A stretch of DNA of 64,000 nt from Actinobacteria bacterium IMCC26077 (lineage in GTDB: Bacteria > Actinomycetota > Actinomycetes > Nanopelagicales > Nanopelagicaceae), in contig CP015606.1 of the NCBI GenBank assembly GCA_002284915.1, forward strand, positions 1,178,001 to 1,242,000, written 5' to 3'. Below, piece after piece: positions 42,490 through 51,096 of this stretch. Both the position numbers and the translations under genes were made by a program. The notes beneath the pieces were generated by a model. That model was not told the DNA's origin. It saw only the letters and a program-made list of their open reading frames with translations, and made no database searches. Each line of letters begins with the position of its first letter. The stretch's first letter is position 1.

Positions 42490-44391
42490 GTGTCTGACCG
42501 AATTGGCGAAGTTATCGATGGGCGCTACCAAATAACTAGCGTCATCTCTCGCGGTGGCATGGCGACGGTCTATTCCGCAGTAGATACTCGCCTTGATCGT
42601 ACGGTAGCCGTCAAAATCATGCATGAACACCTTGCTCAAGATGAGGAATTCGTCTCACGTTTCATTCGTGAGGCCAAAGCAGCCGCAGCGCTCTCTCATC
42701 CGAATTTGGTGCAGGTCTATGACCAAGGGTGGAATCAAGGTGGGATGCCAGCAGTTTTTCTCGTCATGGAATACGTTCCTGGTGCAACGTTGCGAGATCA
42801 CCTCTTTGCAGTTGGACAATTAGGCGCACAGGAATCGCTAGAGATTCTCGACCAAGTCCTCACTGCTCTGATCTATGCCCATCGAGGTGGCATCATCCAT
42901 CGCGATATCAAACCTGAGAACATCATGATTACTGCAGATGGCCGAGCGAAACTTGGTGATTTTGGTTTGGCTCGCGCGGTAAGTACCGGTAACACCTTGA
43001 CTGCCGATGCCAATGTGTTGATGGGCACGGTCGCCTACCTAGCACCGGAGCAAGTGCAGCGAGGCATCGCCGACGTAAAGAGCGACATTTACTCCCTCGG
43101 AATTGTTCTCTTCGAAATGCTCACTGGTAAGAAACCTTATGAAGGTGAGACACCGATTCAAATCGCCTATCGCCATGTACACGATCGCGTTCCAGCACCC
43201 TCGACACTTACTCCCGCAATCACCAAAGATGTCGATATGCTCGTTTTACGAGCCACCGCGCCTGACCCTGGTTTGCGATATCAGAGCGCTGAGGAATTCC
43301 AAGGTTCGATTCGCAAGAGCTTGCTCCTACTTGACCCCAATGAACAACAATTGAGCCTGCCGTTAGGAATCCCCGAAGAGCTCCGCCGACCCCAGCGAGC
43401 CAAAAGCAAAGGCAAAGCTCAACCAAAAACCACTGTGGAGCGCGCGATGACCAATCCTCGAATAAGTAATACCAGTGAGATCAAGCGGCGCACATCCGAG
43501 CGAGTCCGAAGAAATAGATTTATCGCAGTACTGATCGCCGGAATCATCGGCATTGCAGGTTGGTACCAACTACTTGGTCCAGGCTCGCAGGCTGCTATTC
43601 CTTCCATCATTGGCGCCACCAAAGCTGAAGCAATGACGACCATGGAGCAGTTCGGGCTCAAGGTGAAGGTTCGAAAATCGACTTTCGATGAACTCGTTCC
43701 TAAGGGAAAAATCATCACAATGTCGCCGCCGGCTGGAACTCGGCTAGCTGAAGGTGAAACGATTTCCGTGATCATCTCGAAAGGGCCAGAACGATATAAG
43801 GTCCCCAACTTAGAGGGTAAAAATATCTCACAGGCGACTGTTGTCCTTGCAAACGAGAAATTAGTAGTTGGAAAAACAATTGAGCAATTTGATGCGAAAG
43901 TTCCAAAGAACCAAATCATCTCCGTGAATCCTGAGCCAGGAACTTTGGTGAAGAAGAATACCGAGGTGAATCTCGTTATCAGCAAAGGTGAAGAGTTGGT
44001 TGCGCTTACCAATTATGTCGGCAAAAGCAGTGAGCAGGCTCTCAATGAGTTAACTGATTCCGGATTCAAGGTGGCGCAAAAAGAGGCGTTTAGTGAAACT
44101 TATCCGGTGGGAGTTGTGATCGAACAAAATCCCAATTCGGCAGAGATTGCAAAAGGTGGCAAAGTGACCTTGTTGGTCTCCAAGGGGCCGGAACAGGTCA
44201 AGGTGCCATCGGGAGTTCTCAAATTAGAGGAAGGTAAGGCGATAAAACTTCTCGAGGATTATGGCTTCTCAGTTAAAGTCTTGAAACCGGCAAAGGTAAC
44301 GAAGGGCAAGAAGCTATTTGTCATCAAGGTATCGCCAACTGAAGGCGCACTGGTCAAGCCAAATTCGGTGATTACTATCGAAGTCAAGTAG
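42490..44391 (+). CDS. pknB: Ser/Thr protein kinase with PASTA domains (PknB/StkP type)
   Basis: This is a Hanks-type kinase that senses cell-wall precursors or fragments through extracellular PASTA repeats and controls growth and division. The kinase domain (about residues 10-275) has VAVKIMHEHL (catalytic Lys), HRDIKPENIMI, GDFGLARAV and GTVAYLAPEQV. A basic linker, one membrane helix (about 340-360) and four PASTA domains (about 370-633) follow. The PASTA repeats carry the typical VPxLxGxxxxxA and P.GTxVxxxxxVxLxVSKG patterns, and the fourth is the most divergent. It is 633 aa, starting with GTG. Unlike many actinobacteria, it is not next to pbpA, rodA or a PP2C phosphatase here. Confidence 0.95.
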   Translation: MSDRIGEVIDGRYQITSVISRGGMATVYSAVDTRLDRTVAVKIMHEHLAQDEEFVSRFIREAKAAAALSHPNLVQVYDQGWNQGGMPAVFLVMEYVPGATLRDHLFAVGQLGAQESLEILDQVLTALIYAHRGGIIHRDIKPENIMITADGRAKLGDFGLARAVSTGNTLTADANVLMGTVAYLAPEQVQRGIADVKSDIYSLGIVLFEMLTGKKPYEGETPIQIAYRHVHDRVPAPSTLTPAITKDVDMLVLRATAPDPGLRYQSAEEFQGSIRKSLLLLDPNEQQLSLPLGIPEELRRPQRAKSKGKAQPKTTVERAMTNPRISNTSEIKRRTSERVRRNRFIAVLIAGIIGIAGWYQLLGPGSQAAIPSIIGATKAEAMTTMEQFGLKVKVRKSTFDELVPKGKIITMSPPAGTRLAEGETISVIISKGPERYKVPNLEGKNISQATVVLANEKLVVGKTIEQFDAKVPKNQIISVNPEPGTLVKKNTEVNLVISKGEELVALTNYVGKSSEQALNELTDSGFKVAQKEAFSETYPVGVVIEQNPNSAEIAKGGKVTLLVSKGPEQVKVPSGVLKLEEGKAIKLLEDYGFSVKVLKPAKVTKGKKLFVIKVSPTEGALVKPNSVITIEVK

Positions 44392-44402
44392 CCTCTCCTT
44401 TC

Positions 44403-45263
44403 ATGGCAGCGAAGGCAAAGACGCGAATAGGTGCGCACGTCCCCACCTCTGGTGGCTTAGTCAAAAGGGCGCTCGGATACGCTCAAGCGATCGAGGCCGA
44501 AACGATTCAAATTTTCGCTTCGAATCCGCGAGGTTGGGCGATGCCCGAATCTAATCGCGCCGCCGATGAAGAATTCCGGAACCAGGCAGCTGCTCTCGAC
44601 ATCACAACATATGTCCATGCGCCGTTTCTTATTAATTTAGGTTCACCGACAGAGGGAACGTACGAGAACTCGCTAGCCTCCACGGAGTACTCCTTGAAGC
44701 GAAGTCGAGAACTTGGAGCGCTTGGAGCAGTCATTCATACCGGCTCTGCCGTGAAAGAGGAGTTTGTGGAGCAGGCGTGGAAACAGATTCACGATGGCTT
44801 ACTTCCAGTGCTCGATAGATTAAAAGAGGATGACCCATTTCTTCTCCTCGAACCCACCGCTGGTCAAGGTCAATCTCTCGTCCGACGCCTTGAGGAGCTG
44901 ATCAAATACTTTGATGCGCTCGAACACCATCCGAAACTTGGTATATGTATTGACACCTGCCATGTTTTCGCTGCCGGGCACGACATCGCCGCTGAGGGTG
45001 GCGTCGATGAGATGCTTGGCGCATTAACTAGCGTGATTCCAAGTGAGCGAATCAAGTTGGTGCACGCCAATGATTCGATGGATATCTGTGGCGCGCTCAA
45101 AGATCGCCATCAATCCATCGGCGAGGGACATATCGGCCAGAAGCCCTTCCAAGTATTGATGGCCCATCCAGCAATGGCGGGAGTTCCGTTTGTGCTTGAG
45201 ACCCCTGGCGAAGAACCAGAGCATGGCAAAGAAGTGAAAATTCTTAAGAAGTTACGGGGCTAG
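44403..45263 (+). CDS. nfo: Deoxyribonuclease IV (AP endonuclease, Nfo family)
   Basis: This TIM-barrel endonuclease cleaves 5' of abasic sites in base-excision repair. Metal ligands are recognisable in order: RIGAHVPTSGGLVKRAL, YVHAPFLINLGSP, GAVIHTGSA, LLLEPTAGQG, ICIDTCHVFAAGHD, LVHANDS, the loop DRHQSIGEGHIG and FVLETPGEEPEH. The 286 aa length is normal. TAGCCT lies eight bases before the ATG, which may be a further short-leader promoter. It follows pknB by 11 bases and precedes an EamA permease by 5 bases. Confidence 0.95.
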   Translation: MAAKAKTRIGAHVPTSGGLVKRALGYAQAIEAETIQIFASNPRGWAMPESNRAADEEFRNQAAALDITTYVHAPFLINLGSPTEGTYENSLASTEYSLKRSRELGALGAVIHTGSAVKEEFVEQAWKQIHDGLLPVLDRLKEDDPFLLLEPTAGQGQSLVRRLEELIKYFDALEHHPKLGICIDTCHVFAAGHDIAAEGGVDEMLGALTSVIPSERIKLVHANDSMDICGALKDRHQSIGEGHIGQKPFQVLMAHPAMAGVPFVLETPGEEPEHGKEVKILKKLRG

Positions 45264-45268
45264 CAGGC

Positions 45269-46141
45269 ATGACTAGGCGAGTCCAGATTTTCGCGCTGTT
45301 TGCCCTCACTTCGGTTGCCGCAGTCTGGGGAGCCTCATTCGTGCTGATGAAGGATGCGCTTGCCGGACAGAGCGTCGATGACTTTCTTGCTACCCGTTTC
45401 ATCATTGCCACTGTTGCACTCATCGCCATCCGACCCAAGGCGCTCGCTGAAATCAATCGCCAGATGCTCACCAAAGGCGCGCTCCTTGGACTCTTCCTAG
45501 GATCTGGATATCTCTTCCAAACGATTGGCCTCCATCTCACCACTGCCGCAACTACCGGATTTATCACCGGGTTATACGTGGTTTTTACTCCCATCCTGGG
45601 CGCGCTCGTGCTCAAATCATCGGTGACGCGAAATGAATGGATTGGCGTGGTGATGGCAACGCTCGGCCTCGCCCTACTTTCTTTCAAAGGAATTACCATC
45701 GGCCTTGGTGAATTATCAGTCTTGCTCAGCGCGCTATTTTTTGCACTCCATATTCTTGGTCTTGGTCGGTGGTCAGAAAAGTTCGCTACCTATCCCCTAA
45801 CAATTGTGCAATTAGGAACTATTGCGCTACTCACCTCAATACTCGCTATCTTCGATGACGGATACGAAGCGCCAAATACTGACCAGGAGTGGAAAGCGAC
45901 TATTTTTACCGCTTTGCTCGCTACTTCAGTAGCCTTCTTGATTCAAACGTGGTCGCAATCGAAGATGGATGCCACAGTCGTTGCAGTGGTCTTGACCTTA
46001 GAGGTGGTATTTGCTGCGTTGTTCGCAGTAATCGCAGGACAAGAATCACTCACCATTCGAGCCATTACTGGTGGTGGACTGATATTTGCAGCGATGCTGT
46101 TGATGCAAGTTCCCCAAAAGAACGTTGCTACTACTCGATAG
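45269..46141 (+). CDS. EamA-family (DMT superfamily) permease
   Basis: This is a ten-helix drug/metabolite transporter of 290 aa made of two EamA repeats. The first begins AVWGASFVLMKDALAGQS, and LLGLFLGSGYLFQTIGLHLT is the typical third/fourth helix region; the second repeat has LVSALFFALHILGLGRWS-like spacing from residue 150. Members export amino acids, purines or other metabolites, and substrate cannot be predicted. It is probably cotranscribed with nfo (5-base gap) and its end overlaps the convergent ogt by 11 bases. Confidence 0.88.
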   Translation: MTRRVQIFALFALTSVAAVWGASFVLMKDALAGQSVDDFLATRFIIATVALIAIRPKALAEINRQMLTKGALLGLFLGSGYLFQTIGLHLTTAATTGFITGLYVVFTPILGALVLKSSVTRNEWIGVVMATLGLALLSFKGITIGLGELSVLLSALFFALHILGLGRWSEKFATYPLTIVQLGTIALLTSILAIFDDGYEAPNTDQEWKATIFTALLATSVAFLIQTWSQSKMDATVVAVVLTLEVVFAALFAVIAGQESLTIRAITGGGLIFAAMLLMQVPQKNVATTR

Positions 46142-46655
46142 CTCCTTCATGGCGAAGCAGCCAACTCTTCTTGCTCGCGCCATATCCGTAATTTCCCAAC
46201 GACCCGTCGCTACGAATGATTCGATGGCAGGGAATTATCGGAGCAATCGCATTACGTCCACATGCGGTACCTGCCGCTCGGACCGCTGCCGGCGAACCAG
46301 CCTTAGCCGCTAACTGAGAATAGGTGATGATCTTCCCTGACGGAATCTTTCGCATCGCCCGCCAGGCTTTCTGACTAAATGCACTCCCTGGCTGACGTAC
46401 TCGAAGGCCATCAAATGCATCAATGTCACCATCAAAATAATCTGCAACCGCATCAAGCAGCCATTGCATCTCTGAATTGCTCCGCGAAGCTGTCGCCTTA
46501 GCAATGCGCATAATTCGCATGCGATCCTCTTCGGCGAGCTTCTTAGTGAGCGTCGCAAAATCCGAGAAGCCCGCAGCAAGGAGTACCTCTTCATCGCAAA
46601 TGAGATAGAGCGCGCCAATCGGGGTCTTAGTGGTGAGTTTTGCGAGCGCCTTCAT
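46131..46655 (-). CDS. ogt: Methylated-DNA--protein-cysteine S-methyltransferase
   Basis: This protein directly reverses O6-alkylguanine by transferring the alkyl group to its own cysteine. The active site is IIPCHRIIRSDGSLGNYG, with the preceding GKIITYSQLAAKAGSPAAVR (helix-turn-helix) and the RAAGTACGRNAI segment that contains the arginine finger. The N-terminal domain is compact; total 174 aa, typical of Ogt without an Ada domain. It lies 9 bases downstream of the DAHP synthase gene on the same strand. Confidence 0.94.
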   Translation of the reverse strand: MKALAKLTTKTPIGALYLICDEEVLLAAGFSDFATLTKKLAEEDRMRIMRIAKATASRSNSEMQWLLDAVADYFDGDIDAFDGLRVRQPGSAFSQKAWRAMRKIPSGKIITYSQLAAKAGSPAAVRAAGTACGRNAIAPIIPCHRIIRSDGSLGNYGYGASKKSWLLRHEGAIE

Positions 46656-46664
46656 CAGCAGCGC

Positions 46665-48014
46665 TTATCGAGCTTGGAGCATCTCTGCGACGAGGAAGGC
46701 GAGCTCAAGTGATTGGGTGTGATTCAAACGTGGATCACAAGCGCTCTCGTAACGCGAAGCGAGATCTTCGTGCGAGATCTCCATGCCGCCACCAACGCAT
46801 TCGGTGACATCATCACCGGTAAGTTCGATGTGGATACCGCCAGGGTGAGTCCCCAATTTCCTATGGACTTCAAAGAAACCACGAACCTCATCCATGACAT
46901 CATCGAATTTGCGGGTCTTATATCCGCTTGGCGCTTCGTAAGTATTGCCATGCATCGGATCGCAAACCCAGAGAACTTCGGCTCCGGATTTACTTACTCC
47001 CTCAACCAGCGCAGGGAGCGCCTGGCGAATCACGCCGGCACCCATTCGAGTAATCAAGGTAATTCGACCAGGTTCGCGCTCGGGATCTAATTTATTGATC
47101 AAGGCAATCACTTCATCGACGGTCGCCTTTGGCCCAATCTTGATGCCGATTGGATTTCGAATCTTGGAGCAGAAATCGACGTGCGCCCCATCTAATTGTC
47201 TGGTTCGCTCGCCAATCCATACGAAGTGCGCCGATACATCGTATGGGGTACCGGTTCGTGAATCGATTCGAGTAAGGGCTTTCTCGTATTCAAGGATGAG
47301 CGCTTCATGACTTGAGAAGAGATCAACGGAGCGGAATTGATCAGCATCGATTCCTGCCGATTTCATGAAAGCAAGAGCGCGGCCAATCTCATTTGCCATC
47401 TGCTCATACCGCTCACCAAAAGCTGCATCGCGAATGAATCCCTTATTCCACTCATGCACGCGACGAAGGTCGGCGAAACCACCCTGGGTGAAAGCGCGAA
47501 CTAAGTTCAATGTCATCGCTGATGTGTGATAGACCTTGACCAATCGTTGTGGATCTGGAGTTCGGGAACGCTCATCGAAGGCGAGATCATTCACTGCATC
47601 ACCACGATAGGCAGGAAGTGTGACGCCATCGCGAGTCTCAGTATCTTTACTTCTCGGCTTTGCGAATTGGCCCGCCATGCGTCCAACTTTTACCACGGGC
47701 AGGCTCGCACCATATTGCAAGACAGCAGCCATCTGCAGAATGGTCTTGATTCGATTTCGAATCGAGTCAGCCGTTGCGCCGGTGAAAGTCTCGGCACAAT
47801 CTCCCCCTTGGAGCCAGAATGCTTCACCGCGGGCCGCTTGGGCGATACGCCGCTTTAATTCATCGCATTCTCCGGCGAAGACCAATGGTGGAAAACTCTT
47901 CAATTCTGTGACAGCGGCCTCGAGCGCAGCGCTGTTTGGCCACTGTGGTTGTTGCGCCGCAACGAGAGCAGGGTCGAAGAGATTATCCAGAGAGGTATTC
48001 GTTGAGCTCGCCAT
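46665..48014 (-). CDS. aroG: Class II 3-deoxy-D-arabino-heptulosonate 7-phosphate synthase
   Basis: This enzyme condenses phosphoenolpyruvate and erythrose 4-phosphate, the first step of the shikimate pathway. It is of the plant-like class II type found in actinobacteria. Diagnostic motifs are FWLQGGDCAETFTGATAD, KVGRMAGQFAKPRS, FVWIGERTRQLDGAHV, GIKIGPKATVDEVI and CDPMHGNTYEAPSGYKTR, and the C-terminal GGIHIELTGDDVTECVGG. The 449 aa length is usual. It follows the phosphofructokinase gene by 30 bases, so carbon flow into aromatics may be co-regulated. Confidence 0.96.
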   Translation of the reverse strand: MASSTNTSLDNLFDPALVAAQQPQWPNSAALEAAVTELKSFPPLVFAGECDELKRRIAQAARGEAFWLQGGDCAETFTGATADSIRNRIKTILQMAAVLQYGASLPVVKVGRMAGQFAKPRSKDTETRDGVTLPAYRGDAVNDLAFDERSRTPDPQRLVKVYHTSAMTLNLVRAFTQGGFADLRRVHEWNKGFIRDAAFGERYEQMANEIGRALAFMKSAGIDADQFRSVDLFSSHEALILEYEKALTRIDSRTGTPYDVSAHFVWIGERTRQLDGAHVDFCSKIRNPIGIKIGPKATVDEVIALINKLDPEREPGRITLITRMGAGVIRQALPALVEGVSKSGAEVLWVCDPMHGNTYEAPSGYKTRKFDDVMDEVRGFFEVHRKLGTHPGGIHIELTGDDVTECVGGGMEISHEDLASRYESACDPRLNHTQSLELAFLVAEMLQAR

Positions 48015-48044
48015 TTATCGCACCTATTCCACTAGTTCCCGTTA

Positions 48045-49070
48045 CTACCCGAAGAATGTCTCTGACTCGGCATAGAGCGCTGGGTCAACTAATTTCAACT
48101 TCTCGGTCGCTGCCGCGAGCGGGACGCGCACGATATTGGTCCCCTGTAGCGCCACCATCTTTCCCCAGTCGCCATCGTGGACCGCGGTGATTGCATGGAG
48201 GCCAAAGCGAGTGGCAAGCACCCGATCGAATGCAGTGGGAGTGCCACCGCGCTGAATGTGGCCAAGGACCGATACTCGAGCCTCTTTTCCAGTTCGACTC
48301 TCGATCTCTTTTGCTAACCATTCGCCGATACCAGAGAGTTTCACGTGGCCAAAAGCATCGAGCGAGCCATCTTTTGTCACGATGCTCCCCTCTTGGGGAA
48401 GTGCACCTTCGGCTACGACGATGATTGGCGCATAATTATATTTATAACGAGATTCGACATATTCACAAACCTTCTCAATAGAGAAAGGTACTTCGGGAAT
48501 CAAGATGCAAGAGGCGCCGCCAGCTAAACCCGAATGGAGCGCAATCCACCCTGCATGACGACCCATTACTTCGACAATTAACGTTCGGTGGTGTGATTCA
48601 GCAGTCGTATGCAACCTATCGATTGCCTCCATCGCGATATTGACGGCAGTATCAAAACCAAATGTGTAATCGGTTGCGTTTAGGTCATTATCGATAGTTT
48701 TGGGGACGCCAATAACATTGACGCCAAGAGTGTGTAGCTTCGTTGCAACACCCAAAGTGTCTTCACCGCCGATTGCAACGAGCGCATCAACTCCTGCTGC
48801 AGCTAAATTCGACTTGATCTTCTCGACGCCACCGTCAATCGCAAAGGGATTGGTCCGCGAAGAACCAAGGATGGTGCCGCCTCGGGGTAGTAAGCCGCGA
48901 GTGCTCTTGATATCCAGCGGAATAGTTAAGCCTTCCCGCGGACCTTTCCACCCGTCGCGGAATCCGAGGAATTCGTACCCGTACTCCTTAACCCCTTTAC
49001 GGACGACCGCGCGAATGACCGCGTTCAACCCAGGGCAATCTCCGCCACCGGTGAGCACGCCCACGCGCAT
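48045..49070 (-). CDS. pfp: 6-phosphofructokinase, predicted pyrophosphate-dependent
   Basis: The enzyme phosphorylates fructose 6-phosphate in glycolysis. The N-terminal motif is VGVLTGGGDCPGLNAVIRAV. The phosphoryl-donor site reads AIGGEDTLGVATKL: the residue after Glu is Asp where ATP-dependent enzymes have Gly (E. coli position 104). The following loop is GVPKTIDNDLNATDYTFGFD, with Lys where ATP enzymes have Gly (position 124). Asp and Lys at these places mark pyrophosphate-dependent enzymes, which are reversible. MGRHAGWIALHSGLAGGAS and the C-terminal HIQRGGTPTAFDRVLA complete the match. It is 341 aa. GGGAG lies seven bases before the ATG. Confidence 0.9.
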   Translation of the reverse strand: MRVGVLTGGGDCPGLNAVIRAVVRKGVKEYGYEFLGFRDGWKGPREGLTIPLDIKSTRGLLPRGGTILGSSRTNPFAIDGGVEKIKSNLAAAGVDALVAIGGEDTLGVATKLHTLGVNVIGVPKTIDNDLNATDYTFGFDTAVNIAMEAIDRLHTTAESHHRTLIVEVMGRHAGWIALHSGLAGGASCILIPEVPFSIEKVCEYVESRYKYNYAPIIVVAEGALPQEGSIVTKDGSLDAFGHVKLSGIGEWLAKEIESRTGKEARVSVLGHIQRGGTPTAFDRVLATRFGLHAITAVHDGDWGKMVALQGTNIVRVPLAAATEKLKLVDPALYAESETFFG

Positions 49071-49143
49071 AATCTGCTCCCTAAAAATCCCAATTTCTTG
49101 TAGGAGCCAATGGTACCGGTGCAGCGGTGTGGCGCGCTCCCGT

Positions 49144-49149
49144 TACTCT
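49144..49149 (+). promoter_or_regulatory. Candidate leaderless -10 element (TACTCT)
   Basis: TACTCT followed by seven bases and the ATG of the EamA-family gene. Identical hexamer and spacing are seen at 26412 and 50071. Confidence 0.55.
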
Positions 49150-49156
49150 TGGGTCA

Positions 49157-50038
49157 ATGAGGGGCGAGCAGGAGAACCGCTATATCGGGTATTACATCGC
49201 GGTAAGCGCGCTCTGGGGCATCCCCTATCTCTTCGTCAGCATCGCAGTAAAAGAGCTATCCGTCCCGGTCATTGTCTTCACTCGAGTTTTCATCGGCGCG
49301 TTGATACTGATTCCGCTCGCTCTTCGCTCTGGTGTTTTGCGAGTGCCTCGTTCTAGTTATAAGTACATCGCGCTCTATGCCATCTTCGAGATGTTTATTC
49401 CATGGACGTTGATCTCAGATGGCCAGAAGAAAGTCAGCTCTGGGTTGGCCGGATTGCTGATTGCAACTGTTCCCATTTGGGCAAATCTTCTTGCGGCGCT
49501 TGCGGGCGATCGCTCAGTTCGCCACCCTCGACAAGTCTCGGGGATCTTTATCGGTTTCCTTGGCGTGGTCGCCCTTGTTGGCGTTGATACCTTTATGGAT
49601 AGCCATGACTTTGTAGCGATGCTCAAAATCCTCTTCAGCGCATTCTCTTATGCCTTCGCTACGTTTATGGCCGCTCGACATCTCTCGGGAGTCTCTGGTG
49701 TGAGCGTCAACGGGTTAGCGATGGCGTTAACGGCAGTGGTCTTCTTCATTCCCGCGATGAGATCTCTGCCGACCGAAACCCCCTCGCCTCGAGCGCTCTT
49801 CTCACTCTTAGCCCTGGGTCTACTCTGCACAGCGCTCGCCTTCTACTATTTCTTCACGCTGCTCCACCTAATTGGCGCACCAAAAGCATCGACCGTCACC
49901 TACCCCAACACCGCTATCGCTATTGCCCTGGGAGTGATACTTCTGCGCGAACCAGTGACGATCGGGATGTGGGTGGGCTTTCCGATGGTCTTACTTGGCT
50001 CATATCTGGCGACTTCCAGAAAGCGGAGAGCGATCTGA
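49157..50038 (+). CDS. EamA-family (DMT superfamily) permease
   Basis: This is a second ten-helix DMT transporter, 293 aa, with two EamA repeats: YIAVSALWGIPYLFVSIAVK begins the first and LKILFSAFSYAFATFMAARH the second, with LLREPVTIGMWVGFPMVLLG near the end. A KxSSGLAGLL stretch (KKVSSGLAGLLIATVPIWA) is conserved in this family. I start at MRGEQENRY because a TACTCT element lies seven bases before it; an upstream ATG ten codons earlier is weaker. Substrate unknown. The gene is divergent from pfp. Confidence 0.88.
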   Translation: MRGEQENRYIGYYIAVSALWGIPYLFVSIAVKELSVPVIVFTRVFIGALILIPLALRSGVLRVPRSSYKYIALYAIFEMFIPWTLISDGQKKVSSGLAGLLIATVPIWANLLAALAGDRSVRHPRQVSGIFIGFLGVVALVGVDTFMDSHDFVAMLKILFSAFSYAFATFMAARHLSGVSGVSVNGLAMALTAVVFFIPAMRSLPTETPSPRALFSLLALGLLCTALAFYYFFTLLHLIGAPKASTVTYPNTAIAIALGVILLREPVTIGMWVGFPMVLLGSYLATSRKRRAI

Positions 50039-50070
50039 ATTTTCAACGGGCAGGAATCGGCGGCGCGACC

Positions 50071-50076
50071 TACTCT
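50071..50076 (+). promoter_or_regulatory. Candidate leaderless -10 element (TACTCT)
   Basis: TACTCT followed by seven bases and an ATG that opens a short zinc-ribbon frame. It supports the reality of that small gene. Confidence 0.55.
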
Positions 50077-50083
50077 TTGGCGC

Positions 50084-50215
50084 ATGTCCTCCTCGCTCCT
50101 CCACTGCGGCTGTGGCACCCCGTGGAGTATCGCTGAGAATGGCGCGGTTATCTGTGTTAACTGTCAACGCCCGGCTCATCCTTCGGTAGCGGTATTGGTG
50201 GCGAGTAAGAGTTAG
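50084..50215 (+). CDS. Small zinc-ribbon-like protein (43 aa)
   Basis: This short frame encodes MSSSLLHCGCGTPWSIAENG followed by AVICVNCQRPAHPSVAVLV and a short basic end. It has two metal-ligand knuckles, HCGC at residues 7-10 and CVNC at 24-27, typical of a one-turn zinc ribbon. Its size falls below usual gene-calling limits. Support comes from the cysteine pattern, a TACTCT element seven bases before the ATG, and an exact fit between the EamA gene and the convergent era (the stop codons overlap by four bases). Function unknown; it may bind nucleic acid or a protein partner. Confidence 0.6.
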   Translation: MSSSLLHCGCGTPWSIAENGAVICVNCQRPAHPSVAVLVASKS

Positions 50216-51096
50216 AAGCCGAACTTCTCCAGCGAGCGAGGATTACGCTGCCATTCGGATTCAACCCCTACGTGGAGCTTGAGAAAGACTTTTTCGCCGC
50301 GATGTTTCTCAATTGCCGCCCGCGCCTTGGTCCCAATCTCTTTGATTCGCTCTCCTGATTTTCCGAGAAGGATCTTCTTCTGACTATCGCGCTCAAGGAA
50401 GATCTTTCCGTATATGACTGGCGTCTTACCGTCGTCGCCGAGAGCAACCTCTTCGATGGTGACCATCAAGGAATGAGGAAGTTCATCGCTGAGTAGTTCG
50501 AGCGCAGCTTCACGAATCAATTCGCTGTAAGTATCTAGCTCGCTCTCTTCGCTGATGTAATCCTCGGGGTAGAGGGCAGGGCCCTCGGGCAGATGAGCAA
50601 TCAGGAGCCCGAGCAATTTCTCTATTTGGAAATCTTTCTTAGCTGAGACGGGAATGATCTCTTGCCACGGAGCCAACGCGCCCACGCTCCCTAACTTCTC
50701 CATCAACGTCGCTGGCGCAACGCGATCTGATTTGGTCACTACTGCAATCAATGGAATCGATCCCGAGATATCGTTGATGATTCGCTTATCCCCTGGCCCA
50801 ATCTCTTCATCGGCAGGTAGGCAACAGAGAATGAGATCGACATCGGCGTAGGTTTGCGCAACCAGCGCATTGAGGCGTTGGCCAAGCAAGGTTTTTGGTT
50901 TATGAATGCCGGGCGTATCAACGAGTATAACCTGTCCTTCGGGGCGGTGAACTATGCCACGGATGGCGCGGCGAGTGGTTTGAGGTCTCGTTGAGGTGAT
51001 CGCAATCTTCTCGCCAACGAGAGCGTTGAGTAAAGTCGATTTACCCGTGTTGGGGCGACCAACGAGAGCAACAAAGCCGGAACGAAAGTCAGTCAC
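50212..51096 (-). CDS. era: GTPase Era
   Basis: Era is an essential GTPase that binds 16S rRNA and assists assembly of the small ribosomal subunit. G motifs are visible: G1 ALVGRPNTGKSTLLNALV, G3 LVDTPGIHKPKTLLGQ, G4 AVVTKSDRV and G5 IPVSAKKDFQ. A C-terminal KH domain contains KIFLERDSQKKILLGKSGER and IKEIGTKARAAIE. The 294 aa length is normal. It overlaps dprA by 8 bases and ends the yraN-yifB-dprA-era run. Confidence 0.96.
   Translation of the reverse strand: MTDFRSGFVALVGRPNTGKSTLLNALVGEKIAITSTRPQTTRRAIRGIVHRPEGQVILVDTPGIHKPKTLLGQRLNALVAQTYADVDLILCCLPADEEIGPGDKRIINDISGSIPLIAVVTKSDRVAPATLMEKLGSVGALAPWQEIIPVSAKKDFQIEKLLGLLIAHLPEGPALYPEDYISEESELDTYSELIREAALELLSDELPHSLMVTIEEVALGDDGKTPVIYGKIFLERDSQKKILLGKSGERIKEIGTKARAAIEKHRGEKVFLKLHVGVESEWQRNPRSLEKFGF

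Noticed and set aside
43419-44012. Long open frame on the minus strand opposite the PASTA region of pknB
   Set aside because: The repeated PASTA codons create an open antisense frame; the translation has no family features and the sense gene is certain.
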